Shown here in pieces: positions 14,677 through 22,762 of a stretch of 29,074 bases of DNA. The DNA is from Candidatus Aminicenantes bacterium UBA2190 (GTDB taxonomy: Bacteria; Acidobacteriota; Aminicenantia; UBA2199): NCBI GenBank assembly GCA_002335385.1, contig DCVK01000043.1, positions 1 through 29,074 of the forward strand, given 5' to 3'. Position numbers and translations under genes: made by a program. Below the pieces are notes generated by a model, which worked only from the letters and a program-made list of their open reading frames with translations, did no database searches and was not told the origin of the DNA. Each line of letters begins with the position of its first letter. Position 1 is the stretch's first letter.

Positions 14677-15567
14677 ATGACTGCCCAAAAATTTCGCCGG
14701 GTCGGCGTTCCCGGCCTGCTCTTCGCTCTGACCCTGCTTTTCACCATGATCATCGGGGTGCAGTACCATGTCAGCTTCCACGATGTGAGCCTTCCCGCCG
14801 GCCAGGGGTTCTGGGAATTCCTCTGGCGGCGACCGGCGGCCTGGCTGTGGGGGCTCTCCTATTCCCTGCCGCTGCTGGGCATCCTGCTGGTTCATGAAAT
14901 GGGGCACTTTCTCGCCTGCCGCCGCCACGGCATCGAGGCCACCCTGCCCCATTTCCTGCCCGCCCCGACCCTGATCGGCACCTTCGGCGCCTTCATCAAG
15001 ATCCGTTCCCCATTCTCCTCGAAAAAGGCCCTCTTCGATGTCGGGCTGGCCGGGCCGCTGGCCGGCTTCCTGGCCGCCCTGCCCGTCATTGCCCTGGGGA
15101 TCTCGCGCTCGCGCCTGGTCGAGCAGGGAATGCTGGAAGGCGGCCTGACCCTGGGCGAGCCGCTGCTCTTCACGCTGCTGGTCCGCTTTTTTATCGGCGA
15201 GGTGCCGGCCGGACGCGAGCTGCTGGTCCATCCCATGGCCTTTGCCGGCTGGTTCGGCCTGCTGGCCACCGCCTTCAATCTCTTCCCCATCGGCCAGCTC
15301 GACGGCGGCCACATCCTCTATTCCCTGCTGGGCAGGAAAAAAGCCTTTTATGCCGGGATCGCCGCGGTCCTGGTCCTGCTCCTGCTGGGCGTCGTCTTCT
15401 GGCAGGGCTGGCTGCTGTGGGCGCTGCTGGCCACCCTGATCGGCCTGCGCCATCCGCCGATCTTCGAGGAGGAGCGCCTTGACCCCGGGCGCAGGGCGCT
15501 GGCCTTCGCCGCCCTGCTGGTCTTCATCTTTTCCTTCACCCCCGCCCCCCTGGCCGTCGCGCCTTGA
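14677..15567 (+). CDS. Site-2 protease-like M50 membrane metallopeptidase
   Basis: The 296-residue polytopic protein has the M50 zinc site: H73-E-M-G-H77 in LVHEMGHFLACRRHG, and the third ligand Asp209 in GQLDGGHILYSLLG. PTLIGTFGAFIKIRSP and DVGLAGPLAGFLAALP are typical of the subgroup related to plant EGY and compact bacterial S2P proteins without a PDZ domain. It should cut substrates within the membrane; the substrate is unknown. The start is uncertain: the ATG at 14677 lacks a clear Shine-Dalgarno, but the frame has no better start before the first membrane segment. Confidence 0.88.
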   Translation: MTAQKFRRVGVPGLLFALTLLFTMIIGVQYHVSFHDVSLPAGQGFWEFLWRRPAAWLWGLSYSLPLLGILLVHEMGHFLACRRHGIEATLPHFLPAPTLIGTFGAFIKIRSPFSSKKALFDVGLAGPLAGFLAALPVIALGISRSRLVEQGMLEGGLTLGEPLLFTLLVRFFIGEVPAGRELLVHPMAFAGWFGLLATAFNLFPIGQLDGGHILYSLLGRKKAFYAGIAAVLVLLLLGVVFWQGWLLWALLATLIGLRHPPIFEEERLDPGRRALAFAALLVFIFSFTPAPLAVAP

Positions 15568-15579
15568 GTCGCGGCTGGT

Positions 15580-15609
15580 TTGAAAAATCGTCCGGGCTTG
15601 TGCTATGAT
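15580..15609 (+). promoter_or_regulatory. Promoter for lptFG, directly before the start codon
   Basis: TTGAAA, an 18-base spacer, then TATGAT with TG one base upstream (extended -10). The -10 ends at 15609 and the ATG is at 15616, so the predicted RNA begins at about the A of the ATG. Confidence 0.6.
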
Positions 15610-15615
15610 TTCCGG

Positions 15616-17892
15616 ATGAAAAGGGTTTTCGACCGCTACATCCTGAAGGAGATCGCTTCCCCGTTCGCCATCGGGCTCTTGGTCTACACCTTCACCCTGC
15701 TGATCAACCAGATCCTCATCCTCTCCAAGACACTGATCTCCAAGGGGGCGACGGCGGGGACCATCTTCAAGATCCTCCTCTACCTGCTGCCCGACCTGCT
15801 CTCCTTCACCATCCCCATGGCTACGCTGATGGGGGTGCTGGCCGGCATGAGCCGCCTGAGCTCCGATTCCGAGATCATCGCCCTGCGCACCATGGGGGTG
15901 CGCAACCGCCAGCTGCTGCGGCCGGTGTTGCTGTTTTCCCTGGGCACCTGGCTCCTCTCCTCCTGGCTGATCATGTACCTGGCGCCGGAGGCCAACTACC
16001 GCTTCAACAAGCTCTACACGGGGGTCGCCCTGTCGCAGACGATTTCGGGGATCAAGCCGGGCGTTTTTTACCAGGGGCTGCCTTTCTACAGCCTCCATTT
16101 CTCCGATCAGGAACGCAACGGCGACTGGCGCAACGTTTTTCTCTATTCCATGAAGAAACCGGAAGAGGACACCCTGGTCCTCGCGCGCCGGGGGCGCTTC
16201 ATTTACCGACAGGAGCAGAAGGAGAATTTCATCGTCCTCAACGACGGCGTGGTGCACTCCTTCAAGAAGAACGATCCCGGGAAGTATTCGCTGACCTTTT
16301 TCGCGCAGAAGACCGAAACGGTCAGCAATTCGCTCACCTTCCGCCAGTCGCGGCGCAGCACCCAGCTGATCTTTCCCGAGCTGGTGCGGCGCATGCGCGC
16401 TCATCCCGGCGACGTGCTGCTGAGCCTGGAGTTCCACAAGAAGTTCGCCCTGCCGCTGGCCTGTCTGGCCCTGGGCTTTTTAGGCATGTCGCTGGGCATC
16501 TCCACGCGCAAGGGCGGCAAGACCAGCGGCTTCGTCATCTCGCTGGGCATCATCTTCATCTATTACGTGCTGATGACCGCCGGCCGCAACCTGATCGTCA
16601 AGCGCATCGTCTCGCCGTTCTGGGGCTCGTGGGCGCCGACCCTGTTCCTGGTCGTCCTGGGCATCTGGCTCTACCGCTTCTCCTCCCTGGAGAAGACGAT
16701 CCACTGGGACAGGCTGCTCTTCTTCCATCCGTTGCGGCGCCGGGCGCCGCTCGCCGCCGGTGCGGAAGCGGCGCCGGCCTCGGCCCCGTCATGGCTTTCC
16801 AGGCTCATCCCGGTCAAGATACTCGACCGCTACGTGCTGCGGCGCTTGCTGCTGATCTTTTCCCTGGTGTTCTCCTCCCTGCTGCTGGTCTTCTACATCA
16901 TCAATATCCTGGAGCTGATCGACAACCTCATCGAGAACCGGGTGCCGTTCATCTATGTCCTGAAGTACGACTTCTACGCCACCCCGGAGATCGCCACCAT
17001 CATCCTGCCCATCGCCATCCTGACCGCCGTGCTGCTCACTTTTTCCCTGATGAGCAAGAACAACGAGGTGGTCGCCGTCCAGGTCAGCGGTATCAGCCTG
17101 CCGCGCCTGGCCCTGCCGGCCCTGTTCCTGGGCCTGGGCATCTCGCTGGCCGTATTTTTCGTCCAGGAGAACGTCCTGCCCGAGGCCAACCGCCGCTCGG
17201 CGCGCATGCTGGACGTGATCCACAACCGCCAGTCGGCGGCCGACGTGGAATTCGCCCGCAACTGGGTGCTGGGCCGCGACAACCGCGTCTATTTCTACGA
17301 TTTTTACGAGAAGCGCCGCCGGCGCTTCGTCCATTTCAACATCATCGACCTGGATGGGGGATCCCGCCTGCGGCGGCGATTGTCGGCCCGCAGCGCCACC
17401 TGGCAGGGGGAGCGGACGCTGCTGCTGCGCGACGGCTTCAGCCGGGAGTTCCGCGGCCAGCTGCCGGCGGCCATGCGCCCGTTCCGCAAGCTGCGGCTGG
17501 ATGTCGCCGAGAACCAGAAGTTCTTCACGGAAAAGGTGCGCTTCACCGGGGCCATGAACAGCAGCGAGCTGCGGGACTACATCCGCTACCTGGAAGCGAA
17601 GCGCAGCGATCCGCTGCGCTACCGCGCCCAGCTCTACAACAACTACGCCTTCCCCTTCTCCTCGCTGGTCATGGTCTTCATCGCCATCCCCTTCTCCTTC
17701 CTGATGGGCAACCGCGGCGCCCTGTTCGGCATCGGCATCGCCGTCGGCGTCTCCATGATCTACTGGGGGGCGCTGGGAATATTCAGCGCCCTCGGCACCA
17801 CCGGCTCCATCTCGCCGCTGCTGGCCGCCTTCGCGCCGCTGGTCCTCTTCTCGCTGGTCTCCCTCTTCCTGTTCTTCAAGATCAGGACATGA
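15616..17892 (+). CDS. LptF-LptG fused lipopolysaccharide export permease
   Basis: The 758-residue protein holds two complete YjgP/YjgQ (LptF/LptG) units in tandem. The first begins MKRVFDRYILKEIASPF and runs to about 370; a short Ala-rich linker follows; the second begins near 397 with VKILDRYVLRRLLLIF. Each half has the family plan of membrane helices around a periplasmic beta-jellyroll. In E. coli LptF and LptG are separate and form the LptB2FG ABC complex that extracts LPS from the inner membrane. Here one chain should replace the heterodimer, with an LptB ATPase encoded elsewhere. I reject the upstream TTG at 15580 because it lies in the -35 box; the ATG at 15616 has a promoter just before it. 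Confidence 0.9.
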   Translation: MKRVFDRYILKEIASPFAIGLLVYTFTLLINQILILSKTLISKGATAGTIFKILLYLLPDLLSFTIPMATLMGVLAGMSRLSSDSEIIALRTMGVRNRQLLRPVLLFSLGTWLLSSWLIMYLAPEANYRFNKLYTGVALSQTISGIKPGVFYQGLPFYSLHFSDQERNGDWRNVFLYSMKKPEEDTLVLARRGRFIYRQEQKENFIVLNDGVVHSFKKNDPGKYSLTFFAQKTETVSNSLTFRQSRRSTQLIFPELVRRMRAHPGDVLLSLEFHKKFALPLACLALGFLGMSLGISTRKGGKTSGFVISLGIIFIYYVLMTAGRNLIVKRIVSPFWGSWAPTLFLVVLGIWLYRFSSLEKTIHWDRLLFFHPLRRRAPLAAGAEAAPASAPSWLSRLIPVKILDRYVLRRLLLIFSLVFSSLLLVFYIINILELIDNLIENRVPFIYVLKYDFYATPEIATIILPIAILTAVLLTFSLMSKNNEVVAVQVSGISLPRLALPALFLGLGISLAVFFVQENVLPEANRRSARMLDVIHNRQSAADVEFARNWVLGRDNRVYFYDFYEKRRRRFVHFNIIDLDGGSRLRRRLSARSATWQGERTLLLRDGFSREFRGQLPAAMRPFRKLRLDVAENQKFFTEKVRFTGAMNSSELRDYIRYLEAKRSDPLRYRAQLYNNYAFPFSSLVMVFIAIPFSFLMGNRGALFGIGIAVGVSMIYWGALGIFSALGTTGSISPLLAAFAPLVLFSLVSLFLFFKIRT

Positions 17893-17894
17893 GC

Positions 17895-17920
17895 GCCCGT
17901 TTCCGCGGCGGAACGCGGGC
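17895..17920. other. GC-rich hairpin after lptFG
   Basis: An inverted repeat (GCCCG with CGGGC, plus inner TTCC with GGAA) starts 3 bases after the lptFG stop. No T-run follows, so it may stabilise the 3' end or act as an imperfect terminator before the kor promoter. Confidence 0.3.
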
Positions 17921-17925
17921 CGGAG

Positions 17926-17954
17926 TTCCCAAGCGCCGGGGATTGTGGTAGAAT
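17926..17954 (+). promoter_or_regulatory. Promoter for the korDABC-tyrS operon
   Basis: TTCCCA, a 17-base spacer, then TAGAAT with TG one base before it (extended -10). The start codon at 17999 follows a GAGGTG ribosome site, leaving a leader of about 38 bases. Confidence 0.5.
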
Positions 17955-17998
17955 TCAGTATCAGAAAGCCCGGATCCCCCCAAATACCGAGGTGAAGC

Positions 17999-18301
17999 AT
18001 GGAGAAGGAAGAAGCCAAGGCCAACCAGGACGCCCTGGAGCGGCGCGCCAGGAAGAAGCCGTCACCCAAGCAGAACAAGCTGACCCTGGTACCCCTGTAC
18101 TGCAAGGGCTGCGGCCTGTGCGTGGAGGTCTGCCCCACCGGCACCCTGCAGCTCTACGACGACCCCAAGAACAAGTTCGGCACGTCGGTGAAGATCGACG
18201 CCCAGGAATACTGCATCGGCTGCAAGATGTGCGAGCTGCAGTGCCCGGATTTCGCCATATTCGTCAACTACGAGGAAGGGAAGAAGGAAGGTGGCAAATG
18301 A
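17999..18301 (+). CDS. korD: 2-oxoacid:ferredoxin oxidoreductase, delta (ferredoxin) subunit
   Basis: The 100-residue protein has a basic N-terminal extension (about 1-30) and then two [4Fe-4S] motifs: CKGCGLCVEVCP and CIGCKMCELQCP. The second is followed by DFAIFV, as in KorD/VorD-type delta subunits. It passes electrons from the thiamine-diphosphate centre of KorB to an external ferredoxin. It is first in a four-gene set and overlaps korA by 4 bases. The ATG at 17999 is preceded by GAGGTGAAGC. Confidence 0.92.
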   Translation: MEKEEAKANQDALERRARKKPSPKQNKLTLVPLYCKGCGLCVEVCPTGTLQLYDDPKNKFGTSVKIDAQEYCIGCKMCELQCPDFAIFVNYEEGKKEGGK

Positions 18302-19425
18302 GCCAGCGCAAGGTACTGCAGGGCAACATCATCGTGGCCAAGGCGGCGCTGGCGGCCGGCTGCGATTTCTTCGCCGGCTACCCCATCACCCCCTCCTCGG
18401 AGATCGCCCAGTACATGTCCAAGGAGATGCCCAAGATGGAGCGCACCTTCATCCAGATGGAGGATGAGATCGCATCGCTGGGCGCCTGCATCGGCGCGTC
18501 GCTGGCCGGCAGGAAGACCCTGACCGCGACCTCCGGCCCGGGCTTCTCGCTGATGCAGGAGCACGTCGGCATGGCGGTCATGGCCGAGGTGCCGGTGGTG
18601 ATCGTCAACGTCATGCGCGGCGGACCCTCGACCGGCATGCCCACCAAGCCGGCCCAGGCCGACATGATGCAGGCGCGCTGGGGCACCCACGGCGACCATC
18701 CCATCATCGCCCTCTACCCGGCTTTTTCCGACGAGATCTTCAGCGAGACCGTGCGCGCCTTCAACCTGGCCGAAAAATACTGGAACCCGGTGATCCTGCT
18801 CCTGGACGAGGTCCTGGGCAAGGCGCACATGGACGTGGAGATCCCCGAGCCCGGCAGCTACGAGGTGTACTGGGAAAAGACCCACGAGATCAAGGACCTG
18901 AACATCTACGACCGCAATCTCGGCGAGAACCCGCCGCGCATCGACTTCTTCCACGGCTACCCGATCCATATCGACAGCCTGGAGCACGATGCTCACGGCT
19001 GGCCGTCGTTCGACGCCAAGACGGTCGACAAGATGCAGAAGCTGCGCATGCAGAAGATTTACCAGAACCTGGACGACATCATCCGCTACAAGGAATACTT
19101 CATGGACGACGCCGAAGTCATGGTCTTCAGCTTCGGCATCTCGGCGCGCAGCGCCCTGGCCGCGGTGAAGACGGCCCGCGAACAGGGCATCAAGGCCGGG
19201 CTGTTCCAGGCCCTGACCATCTGGCCCTTCCCGCGCGCCGCCCTGCAGGAGCGCTTCAAGAAGACCAGGAAGGTGCTGACCGTGGAGATGAACATGGGGC
19301 AGATGAAGTACGAGGTGGAGCGCGTCGCCCCCTGCGGCGTGGAGAAGCAGACGCTGCTGCGCGCCAACGGCATGCCCTTCGCCCCGGCCGAGGTCCTGGA
19401 CGCCATCAAGGAGTTCGCCAAATGA
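18298..19425 (+). CDS. korA: 2-oxoacid:ferredoxin oxidoreductase, alpha subunit (probably 2-oxoglutarate)
   Basis: The 375-residue protein is a PFOR-type alpha subunit. It opens with GNIIVAKAALAAGCDFFAGYPITPSSEIA, the pyrimidine-binding family start, followed by ATSGPGFSLMQE and VNVMRGGPSTGMPTKPAQAD. Subunit size and order fit the KorDABC type, which turns 2-oxoglutarate and CoA into succinyl-CoA with reduced ferredoxin, or the reverse in reductive carboxylation. A branched-chain 2-oxoacid substrate (VorABCD) cannot be excluded by eye. It overlaps korD and korB by 4 bases each (ATGA). Confidence 0.93.
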   Translation: MSQRKVLQGNIIVAKAALAAGCDFFAGYPITPSSEIAQYMSKEMPKMERTFIQMEDEIASLGACIGASLAGRKTLTATSGPGFSLMQEHVGMAVMAEVPVVIVNVMRGGPSTGMPTKPAQADMMQARWGTHGDHPIIALYPAFSDEIFSETVRAFNLAEKYWNPVILLLDEVLGKAHMDVEIPEPGSYEVYWEKTHEIKDLNIYDRNLGENPPRIDFFHGYPIHIDSLEHDAHGWPSFDAKTVDKMQKLRMQKIYQNLDDIIRYKEYFMDDAEVMVFSFGISARSALAAVKTAREQGIKAGLFQALTIWPFPRAALQERFKKTRKVLTVEMNMGQMKYEVERVAPCGVEKQTLLRANGMPFAPAEVLDAIKEFAK

Positions 19426-20258
19426 GAGACTACGAAAAATACATCCGCTACCGCACGTTTCCCACGCCCTGGTGCCCCGGCTGCGGTGACGGCGTCATCC
19501 TCAAGTCGATCGCCATGGCCTTCGCCGAGCTGAACCTCGACCCCGACGACATCGTCGTGATCGCCGGCATCGGCTGCTCCGGCCGCATGCCCACCTACTT
19601 CAACACCAACACCCTGCACACCACCCACGGCCGCGCCCTGACCTTCGCCACCGGCATCAAGCTGGCCAAGCCCGAGAAGCTGGTGGTGGTCATCTCCGGC
19701 GACGGCGACGCCACGGCCATCGGCGGCAACCACCTGATCCACGCCGCGCGGCGCAACATCGGCATCAAGATGATCCTGATCAACAACGGCATCTACGGCA
19801 TGACCGGCGGCCAGGTGTCGCCGCTGACGCCGCCCTCCTTCTTCACCGAGACCACGCCCTACGGCAACATCGAGCCGCATTTCAACGTGCGCAAGCTGCT
19901 GACCGCGGCCGAGGCCACCTTCGTGGCCCGCGAGACGGTCAACCGCCTGATGCAGCTTAAGCAGGTGATCAAGAAGTCCTTCCAGCACAAGGGCTTCTCG
20001 GTGGTGGAAGTGATGAGCAACTGCCACGTCAACCTGGGCCGGCGCAACAAGATGAAGAGCCCGCTGGTGATGACCAAGTACATTCGCGACATCACCATGA
20101 ACATGCCCGACTTCGAAAAGCTCTCCCCCGCGGAGCAGGCGTCGAAGTACCCGCTGGGAGTCTTCGTCCAGAACAGCGAGCGGCTGGAATACACCGACCT
20201 CTACTACAACCACATCGTTCCCGCGGCCCAGCAGACGGGCGCCAAGGGGGAAAAATGA
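19422..20258 (+). CDS. korB: 2-oxoacid:ferredoxin oxidoreductase, beta subunit
   Basis: The 278-residue protein binds thiamine diphosphate and one [4Fe-4S] cluster. Near the N-terminus is TPWCPGCGDGVILKS with cluster cysteines; the TPP-Mg site follows as SGDGDATAIGGNHLIHA and NNGIYGMTGGQ. It also has GIGCSGRMPTYFNTNTLHT, characteristic of KorB rather than PorB. It pairs with KorA for decarboxylation. Start and stop overlap korA and korC by 4 bases. Confidence 0.94.
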   Translation: MRDYEKYIRYRTFPTPWCPGCGDGVILKSIAMAFAELNLDPDDIVVIAGIGCSGRMPTYFNTNTLHTTHGRALTFATGIKLAKPEKLVVVISGDGDATAIGGNHLIHAARRNIGIKMILINNGIYGMTGGQVSPLTPPSFFTETTPYGNIEPHFNVRKLLTAAEATFVARETVNRLMQLKQVIKKSFQHKGFSVVEVMSNCHVNLGRRNKMKSPLVMTKYIRDITMNMPDFEKLSPAEQASKYPLGVFVQNSERLEYTDLYYNHIVPAAQQTGAKGEK

Positions 20259-20791
20259 AGAAGTACGAGATACGCTACGGCGCCGTCGGCGGCCAGGGCA
20301 TCATCACCGCCGGCGCGCTGCTGGTGGACATCGCCGTGGAGATGGAGGACAAGTTCGCCATCGAAAGCCCCACCTACACCGCCGCCGTGCGCGGCGGCCC
20401 GACCAAGGTCGACGTCATCATCGCCGACGAGAAGATCGACTTCCCGCACGCCACGGCCATCGACTTTTTCCTCTGCACCGACCAGCGGCCCTACGACATC
20501 TACAAGCAGTCCCTCAAGGACGACGCCATCGTGGTCCTCGACTCGCACCTGGTGCGCGAGCTCGGCGACACCCGGCACTGGAAGGTCTACCAGGTGCCCA
20601 TCATCAACGAGACCAAGGTGGGGGCGGGCAACGTGGTGCTGACCTCGGTGGTCAGCCTGGCCGTCACCCAGAAGCTGACCAACATCATCACCTACGAGCA
20701 CATGCTGGCGCACATCAAGCACTGGGCCCCCAAGGGCACGGTGGACATGAACATCAAGGCCATCGAGGTCGGGATGAACCTGATCAAGTAG
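20255..20791 (+). CDS. korC: 2-oxoacid:ferredoxin oxidoreductase, gamma subunit
   Basis: The 178-residue protein matches the gamma subunit or domain of PFOR-family enzymes: YGAVGGQGIITAGALLVD at the start, SPTYTAAVRGGPTKVDVIIAD, and TSVVSLAVTQKLTNI in the second half. The gamma unit holds the alpha-beta core together and helps bind CoA. It starts within the korB stop (ATGA) and ends one base before tyrS. Confidence 0.93.
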   Translation: MKKYEIRYGAVGGQGIITAGALLVDIAVEMEDKFAIESPTYTAAVRGGPTKVDVIIADEKIDFPHATAIDFFLCTDQRPYDIYKQSLKDDAIVVLDSHLVRELGDTRHWKVYQVPIINETKVGAGNVVLTSVVSLAVTQKLTNIITYEHMLAHIKHWAPKGTVDMNIKAIEVGMNLIK

Positions 20792-20792
20792 G

Positions 20793-22007
20793 ATGGCTTT
20801 CCCCGCCGTAGCCGAACAACTCGACCTGCTCAGGAAGGGGGCGCTGGAGGTCATCAGCGAGGAGGACCTCGAGAAGAAGCTCGCCCGCTCGCTGAAAACG
20901 GGCAAGCCCCTTCTGGTCAAGGCCGGCTTCGACCCCACCGCGCCGGACATCCACCTGGGCCACACGGTGCTCATCCGCAAGATGAAGCACTTCCAGGACC
21001 TGGGGCACACGGTCGTCTTCCTGATCGGCGACTTCACCGGCCTGATCGGTGACCCCAGCGGCCGCAACAAGACGCGGCCGCCGCTGAGCCCGGAGGAGAT
21101 CGCCCGCAACGCCGAGACCTACAAGGAGCAGATCTTCAAGCTCCTGGACCCGAAAAAAACCGTGATCGACTTCAACTCGCGCTGGCTGGGCAAGCTGACG
21201 CCGGTGGAGATCATCAAGCTCACCGCCGCCTACACCGTGGCGCGCATCCTGGAGCGTGACGACTTTTCCAAGCGCTACAAGAACGGCGAGCCCATCTCGG
21301 TGCACGAGCTGCTCTACCCGCTGATGCAGGGCTACGACTCGGTGGCGCTGCGCGCCGACGTCGAGCTGGGCGGCAGCGACCAGAAGTTCAACCTGCTGGT
21401 CGGCCGCGAGCTGCAGCGCGACTACGGCCAGGAGCCGCAGGTGATCGTCACCATGCCCCTGCTCGAGGGGCTGGACGGCGTGCAGAAGATGAGCAAGAGC
21501 CTGGGTAACACCATCGGCATCCATGACAGCCCGTCCGAGATGTTCGGCAAGGTGATGTCGGTGAGCGACGAGCTGATGTTCCGCTACTACGACCTGCTGA
21601 CCGACACGCCGGCAAAGGAGATCGCCCGCCTCAAGCAGGAGATCGCCGCCGGAAAACTCAACCCCATGGCGGTCAAGATCGGTCTGGCCAAGTCCGTCAT
21701 CGCCGACTTCCACTCCCGGGACGCGGCCGAGGCGGCCGAGGCCGAGTTCATCAAGGTCTTCCGCAACAAGGAGACCCCGGACGACGCGGAGGTCCTGGCC
21801 CTGGAAGGGGACGAGCCGCTGGTCGATTTCCTCGTGCGCCACAAGGTCCTCTCTTCCCGCGGCGAGGTCAAGCGCGTCCACGCCCAGGGCGGCATCTACC
21901 TGGACAACCAGCGCCCCGCCGAGATCACTTTCACCCTGCAAAAAGGCCGCTCCTATTTATTGAAGGTAGGAAAGAGAAAATTCTTCAGAATTGAGCCGGT
22001 TCTTTAG
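20793..22007 (+). CDS. tyrS: Tyrosyl-tRNA synthetase
   Basis: The 404-residue class I synthetase has H54-L-G-H57 (the HIGH motif) in APDIHLGHTVLI, K232-M-S-K-S236 in VQKMSKSLGN, and a C-terminal S4 RNA-binding domain (SSRGEVKRVHAQGGIYLDN). Length and the FDPTAPDIHLGH block fit the TyrZ-like (type 2) bacterial group. It attaches tyrosine to tRNA-Tyr. It begins one base after the korC stop with no clear Shine-Dalgarno, so translation is probably coupled to korC. There is no T-box or other leader. Confidence 0.96.
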   Translation: MAFPAVAEQLDLLRKGALEVISEEDLEKKLARSLKTGKPLLVKAGFDPTAPDIHLGHTVLIRKMKHFQDLGHTVVFLIGDFTGLIGDPSGRNKTRPPLSPEEIARNAETYKEQIFKLLDPKKTVIDFNSRWLGKLTPVEIIKLTAAYTVARILERDDFSKRYKNGEPISVHELLYPLMQGYDSVALRADVELGGSDQKFNLLVGRELQRDYGQEPQVIVTMPLLEGLDGVQKMSKSLGNTIGIHDSPSEMFGKVMSVSDELMFRYYDLLTDTPAKEIARLKQEIAAGKLNPMAVKIGLAKSVIADFHSRDAAEAAEAEFIKVFRNKETPDDAEVLALEGDEPLVDFLVRHKVLSSRGEVKRVHAQGGIYLDNQRPAEITFTLQKGRSYLLKVGKRKFFRIEPVL

Positions 22008-22026
22008 GCCGCCGCCCGGGGGCCGG

Positions 22027-22755
22027 CTAGAGCGTCGCCAATGCTTTCTTGGCTTCCCGGCTGACGCGCACGTGGGGGTCCTTCGTCAGCTTGAGCAGGG
22101 AGTCCCTTACCTGCTCGCGATCGAGCTTGGACAGGGCGAAAAGCAGTTGCAGCCGCACCTCGACGTTGGGATCGGCCAGCAGCTCGTCGGCCTTGCCCAG
22201 CAGCAGGCGGCTGCGGCGGTTGCCCAGGATCTCGACGATGGCCGCCCGCGTGAACCAGATGGAATGGGACAGCTGGGCCAGCAGCTTGCCCTCGTCCAGC
22301 TGCGGGCGCCCCGAGAGCTCCTTGACCACCAGCTCGCGGACGCGGATGTTGTCCTCGGCCAGGAACGAAAGCAGCAGGTCCTCTCCGGCCTGGCCCGTCT
22401 CGCTGACGATCAGCTTCACCGTCTGCAGCTTCTTCTCGTTGTTCTGCCTCTTGACCATCTCGCGCATGGGGACGAAGACCATGTCGCCTTCCCGATCGCT
22501 CAGCGCTTTCTTGCAGGCCATGGTCACCGAGCTGTCGGGGTGCTCCAGGAAGCGCTTATAGAACATGCGGTCGCGGAATTTCAATTCACGCAGGATCTTG
22601 AGGGCGCTGGCCAGGCATTTCGAGGGGCAGCGGCCGCAGAGGGCGAGTTCCTTGAGGAACTCAATGCGCTTTTCGCGCTCCAAAGCGGAAAACTCCTCGT
22701 CCTTGAGGTACTTCACCTGCCCGGCAGGGGAGAGCTTGAGGAATTCCTCGATCAT
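22027..22755 (-). CDS. HEAT-repeat protein with N-terminal cysteine cluster
   Basis: The 242-residue soluble protein is almost wholly helical, with HEAT-like repeats most evident from about residue 120 (DNIRVRELVVKEL, SIWFTRAAIVEIL, PNVEVRLQLLFAL, PHVRVSREAKKAL). Near the start is C40-G-R-C43-P-S-K-C47, a possible metal or Fe-S site unusual for simple HEAT proteins. It has no signal peptide. HEAT proteins usually serve as protein-binding scaffolds; the partner is unknown. The gene lies 7 bases after ribBA with AGGAG before the ATG, so it is co-transcribed with riboflavin synthesis. Confidence 0.75.
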   Translation of the reverse strand: MIEEFLKLSPAGQVKYLKDEEFSALEREKRIEFLKELALCGRCPSKCLASALKILRELKFRDRMFYKRFLEHPDSSVTMACKKALSDREGDMVFVPMREMVKRQNNEKKLQTVKLIVSETGQAGEDLLLSFLAEDNIRVRELVVKELSGRPQLDEGKLLAQLSHSIWFTRAAIVEILGNRRSRLLLGKADELLADPNVEVRLQLLFALSKLDREQVRDSLLKLTKDPHVRVSREAKKALATL

Positions 22756-22762
22756 GGCGCTC

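Noticed and set aside
14410..16437. Long minus-strand open frame across ferredoxin, M50 and lptFG (about 675 codons)
   Set aside because: It spans three recognisable plus-strand genes and their spacers and is rich in Gln, Glu and Gly without motifs; a GC shadow.
20788..20796. T-box or attenuator upstream of tyrS
   Set aside because: Only one base separates korC and tyrS.
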